Of a stretch of DNA of 7,266 bases, positions 6,317 to 7,266 are shown in pieces. The translations under genes were made by a program, and so were the position numbers. The stretch comes from an uncultured Prevotella sp. Its GTDB lineage: Bacteria > Bacteroidota > Bacteroidia > Bacteroidales > Bacteroidaceae. The stretch is from positions 1-7,266 of the forward strand of contig CALIIG010000081.1 of the NCBI GenBank assembly GCA_938018155.1, written 5' to 3'. The notes under the pieces were generated by a model that saw only the letters and a list, made by a program, of their open reading frames with translations, was not told where the DNA came from and made no database searches. How positions within the stretch are numbered: position 1 is the first letter of the stretch; each line of letters starts with the position of its first letter.

Positions 6317-7266
6317 TTAATTTTGAAAAACGAATAGCAGATGTATGAATATTTTTAACCATACGTCTGCTATTTTTTTTAACTGCTCCTCAATAATGTA
6401 AGAATATTTTTCTACAATTTCATCCCGTTTTTCCACATTTTTATTATATTCATCCCAAATATCCTCCAAATGATAAAGCGAAGCATTTTCAAACTCCCCT
6501 ATACTTGCCTCAATATCTCTAGGGACGGCTAAATCAAGGAAAAACCGTTTTTTTCCATCATTCAAAATATTTTGAATTTTCGCTGTTTCAAGAATCAAAT
6601 GTGGTGCAGAAGTGGCACTTATTACAATATCCATATTTTTTATAACATTATATTTCTCGTTAAATTCTGCTGTCTGAACGTCTGGATACACTTTCTGCAA
6701 TTCAATTGATCGTCGTAAACTTCTATTTGTCATTGTCAAATGGCAATTGTTCATTTTGTGAAGAAGTGCAAGAATTGACTGGCTCAAATCTCCCACTCCA
6801 ATTACAAATATTTTTTTATTTTCAAGGCTCTCAAATTTTGTTCTTATAAATTTTACAGCTATCGAATCAAGTGAAATATTTTTTTCATTTATCTTGCTTT
6901 CCGCCCTAAATCTTTTCCCAGTTTCTATCGCCTGATTAAACATTATATTCAAAAATGAAGACGTAATATTTTTGTCAAGAGCGTCAAAATATGCTTTTTT
7001 AAGCTGTACAAGAATCTGATCCTCTCCCTTTATTATCGAATCCAGCCCACAAATCACCCGCAACAAATAATTCACGGCTTCAGCCCCTTTATAGTCCTTC
7101 ATCTTCTCAATCCTAAAATCCCTCTTTAACCTCTCAATTTCAAATTCCTTGCTAACATCCAAATAAAGCTCTATCCTAAGGCAAGTTTCAACAGCCACAT
7201 ACCCCTTTATAATCCTTTTTTCCAAATACCCCCTCAAAACATGTCTATACCCCTCTTTTACAAACT
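6317..7266 (-). pseudogene. hemA: Glutamyl-tRNA reductase, truncated at both ends, Fusobacteria-like
   Basis: HemA reduces glutamyl-tRNA(Glu) to glutamate-1-semialdehyde with NADPH, the first step of C5 tetrapyrrole synthesis. The frame is open to the right edge, so the true start lies outside; the TTG at 7237 is internal. Counting from that codon, the nucleophile Cys19 lies in VETCLRIELY (usual form STCNRTEIY). GLDSIIKGEDQILVQLKKAY (64-83) is the family signature. The NADPH site is VIGVGDLSQ (145-153) with TNRS (170-173), followed by ISATSAPH (206-213) and FLDLAVPRDIEASIGEFENASLYHLEDI. Tyr57 replaces the His usual before LFRVAxGLDS. Genuine homology stops near EEQLKK (283-288, about 6374). 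The last ~18 residues are the neighbouring terminator read in reverse, so most of the C-terminal dimerisation domain is missing. Very high A/T and a purine-rich sense strand resemble Leptotrichia/Fusobacterium, not Prevotella. It is likely a cut-off gene at a chimeric join rather than a decayed one. Confidence 0.8.
6333..6380 (+). terminator. Strong rho-independent terminator of the lipoprotein unit
   Basis: AATAGCAGATGTATG (6333-6347) pairs with CATACGTCTGCTATT (6360-6374): 15 pairs including one G-U wobble in + strand RNA. The loop is 12 nt, and the 3' arm runs into eight T residues (6373-6380). The wobble becomes a C-A mismatch on the other strand, and the longer T-run is on the + side, so the signal serves the + strand lipoprotein genes. 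It lies 60 bp after their last stop codon. It also marks the end of Bacteroidales-like sequence. Confidence 0.85.

Overview
The window looks like Bacteroidales DNA, probably Prevotella-like, for its first ~6.37 kb. A short stretch of Fusobacteria-like DNA is joined to its right end. The Bacteroidales reading rests on three things: a periplasmic propeller/triple-tyrosine/LuxR-type one-piece sensor-regulator, lipoproteins with a Bacteroidota-style signal (Cys-Ser-Lys-Asp-Asp-Asp), and TAnnTTTG-type promoter -7 elements in place of sigma70 boxes. The genus is inference.

Layout. 1-380 is a non-coding leader with an FNR-box-like dyad, a candidate -7 element and a short GGAGTT tandem repeat. 381-3191 encodes a 936-residue membrane-spanning regulator: signal peptide, beta-propeller, Y_Y_Y domain, one TM helix, coiled coil and HTH, with no histidine kinase. 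It is clearly richer in G+C than what follows. 3192-3933 is a 742-bp non-coding interval. It holds an 18-bp direct repeat, an array of about 13 imperfectly palindromic 13-mers (TTTACGnCGTAAT type) phased at 22 bp, a hairpin closed by a GAAA tetraloop, and a plausible promoter for the next gene. 3934-5574 (546 aa) and 5653-6273 (206 aa) encode two secreted lipoproteins in one probable transcription unit that ends at a strong rho-independent terminator (6333-6380).

From about 6374 to the right edge the reverse strand reads through most of a glutamyl-tRNA reductase (HemA). It is very A/T-rich, unlike Bacteroidales, and cut at both ends: the 5' end runs off the window, and the 3' end runs into the terminator hairpin of the opposite-strand lipoprotein unit. 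Its last ~18 codons are simply the terminator read backwards. The simplest explanation is a chimeric join between two organisms (assembly or amplification artefact) at a poly-T run. A real transfer cannot be excluded from sequence alone.

Functionally, the regulator probably senses an extracytoplasmic ligand and controls transcription directly. The two lipoproteins are envelope proteins, likely surface-exposed, of unknown role. Nothing in the sequence directly links the regulator to them. The 22-bp phased array between them is the most unusual structure in the window.
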